Assembly (NCBI GenBank): GCA_021157415.1
Contig: JAGGWN010000123.1
Location: 20,006 to 84,005 of the forward strand
Source of the DNA: Bacteroidales bacterium
Lineage (GTDB): Bacteria > Bacteroidota > Bacteroidia > Bacteroidales > VadinHA17
Direction of reading: 5' to 3'
DNA: 64,000 nt
Of the stretch, positions 63,357 through 64,000 are shown in pieces. The notes below the pieces were generated by a model that searched no databases, was not told the origin of the DNA, and saw nothing but the letters and a program-made list of their open reading frames with translations. Numbering within the stretch: the stretch's first letter is position 1; every line of letters starts with the position of its first letter. A program made the translations under genes and the position numbers.

Positions 63357-64000
63357 TTGAAACCAAAAAACATACTGTTTTTCATGGGTCTTTTTCTCGT
63401 CTCCGGATTATTGCTTCCGGCACAGAAAAATTTCCGTTCATCACATTTGTCAGCCGGGGCAGGTTCCGGAATTGTATTGTTGTTCGGTGATATCGGAAAT
63501 ATGGGAATAGGCAGCACCTTCCATCTCACCGGCACTTACGCTTGGAATGAATGGGCTTTCAGAATCTCTTTTTTATACGGAACCGTCTCGGACAGCGATG
63601 AAGGAACGGCTAATTCCAGCCGCAATTATGCCTATCGGTCTACGCTGTGGCAGCCTTCCGTTCAGGCTGTTTATTCTTTTTTTGTCGATAAACACAGAGG
63701 TTATAACAAAAAAAAGCTGGTAAGATACTGGGACCGCTGGCGGGTAGACGTGATAGGAGGCCTCTCCTTTCCGTATGCTGTCGTTGCACCGGGCAATAAC
63801 TTTTCTCCGACTGACCCGTCAAAACTGAAGAACATCTCCCTTGCCATTCCTTTTGGTGTCGGTGTACAGTATGGCATCTCCGAAAACCTTGCTGTCAGAG
63901 GAGAATTGATGCCACAATTTGTTTTTTCCGATTATATGGACGGTTTTTCTTCACCCTATTCCGAAGCAAACGATTTTATGTATCTGCTCTCTGTTTCAAT
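63357..64000 (+). CDS. Outer-membrane beta-barrel protein, 3' end beyond window (not in ORF track)
   Basis: The frame is open from TTG 63357 to the window end, 214 codons, missed by the track because it has no stop. It begins with a signal peptide (ILFFMGLFLVSGLLLPAQ) and then amphipathic beta strands: SAGAGSGIVLLFGDIGNMGI, GTYAWNEWAFRISFLYG, VDVIGGLSFPYAVVAPG and VGVQYGISENLAVRGELMPQ. This matches small porin-like or OmpW/OmpA-type barrels of Bacteroidetes. The substrate or role is unknown. ATG 63384 is a possible alternative start but would cut the signal peptide. Confidence 0.82.
   Translation, partial: MKPKNILFFMGLFLVSGLLLPAQKNFRSSHLSAGAGSGIVLLFGDIGNMGIGSTFHLTGTYAWNEWAFRISFLYGTVSDSDEGTANSSRNYAYRSTLWQPSVQAVYSFFVDKHRGYNKKKLVRYWDRWRVDVIGGLSFPYAVVAPGNNFSPTDPSKLKNISLAIPFGVGVQYGISENLAVRGELMPQFVFSDYMDGFSSPYSEANDFMYLLSVS

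Noticed and set aside
1-64000. tRNA, rRNA, CRISPR arrays, prophage or IS elements
   Set aside because: Gaps were read for T-loop-like GGTTCGAATCC patterns, repeat-spacer arrays and transposase motifs. None was convincing. A tRNA scan would settle it.

Overview
The window looks like a chromosomal segment of a Bacteroidetes bacterium, probably class Bacteroidia; I cannot place it lower from sequence alone. The signs are Bacteroidetes-type promoters (a TTTG -33 element, about 19 bases, then a TAnnTTTG -7 element), a type III glutamine synthetase, a type IX secretion (T9SS) sorting-domain protein and a PorE-like T9SS component, DUF4369-thioredoxin lipoproteins, carboxypeptidase-regulatory-like outer-envelope proteins, DUF2851, a membrane pyrophosphatase, and the purH-mreBCD-PBP2-rodA gene order. 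Base composition and codon use look even, and I see no prophage, integrase, IS element, CRISPR array, rRNA or tRNA.

Layout. 1-2.7 kb: surface glycan/LPS glycosyltransferases (the first cut by the window edge) around an intergenic repeat. 2.8-5.5 kb: dapD, a carboxypeptidase-regulatory-like protein coupled to a threonine/serine dehydratase. 5.5-10.5 kb (minus): EEP-family phosphatase/nuclease, two tandem rhomboid proteases, mutL and a small membrane protein. 10.6-14.3 kb (minus): etfB-etfA-acyl-CoA dehydrogenase, an electron-transfer operon with a good promoter. 14.7-16.9 kb: a predicted COG2403 GTPase and an ACP phosphodiesterase. 17.0-24.1 kb (minus): purH-mreB-mreC-mreD-PBP2-rodA, the cell-elongation cluster. 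24.3-26.6 kb: FtsX/MacB-type ABC permease, rsmA. 26.8-29.4 kb: a T9SS-sorted protein coupled to a DUF1566 protein, a strong terminator, and a broken paralogue with two nonsense codons. 29.4-35.8 kb: patB-carA, a flavin reductase, two tandem DUF4369-thioredoxin lipoproteins and an LpxH-like hydrolase. 36.1-38.6 kb (minus): membrane pyrophosphatase. 38.8-48.8 kb: envelope protein, glnN with a striking operator pair, porE-like gene, purM, prfA, a TIM-barrel lipoprotein and pyrF. 48.8-59.3 kb: DUF2851, K+ channel, rpsO-pnp, a small membrane protein, prolyl oligopeptidase, deoxynucleoside kinase and a large TPR lipoprotein. 59.4-64 kb: TrmH-family methylase, sucC, arginine deiminase, an RDD protein, and an outer-membrane barrel protein that runs off the end and is absent from the ORF track.

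Most genes are core metabolism and envelope functions. The most unusual signals are regulatory or structural: (i) two identical-geometry 25-bp sites TTACCCC-N11-RGGGTAA spaced 53 bp apart before glnN; (ii) a hairpin-rich intergenic repeat present twice, 34 kb apart in opposite orientation, one copy carrying an internal deletion; (iii) a MutL whose metal-binding endonuclease motif has lost its Asp and His; (iv) a 16-base poly-T run in the promoter region of a TPR lipoprotein; (v) a near-perfect palindrome after carA. I did not find a convincing new defence or mobile system.
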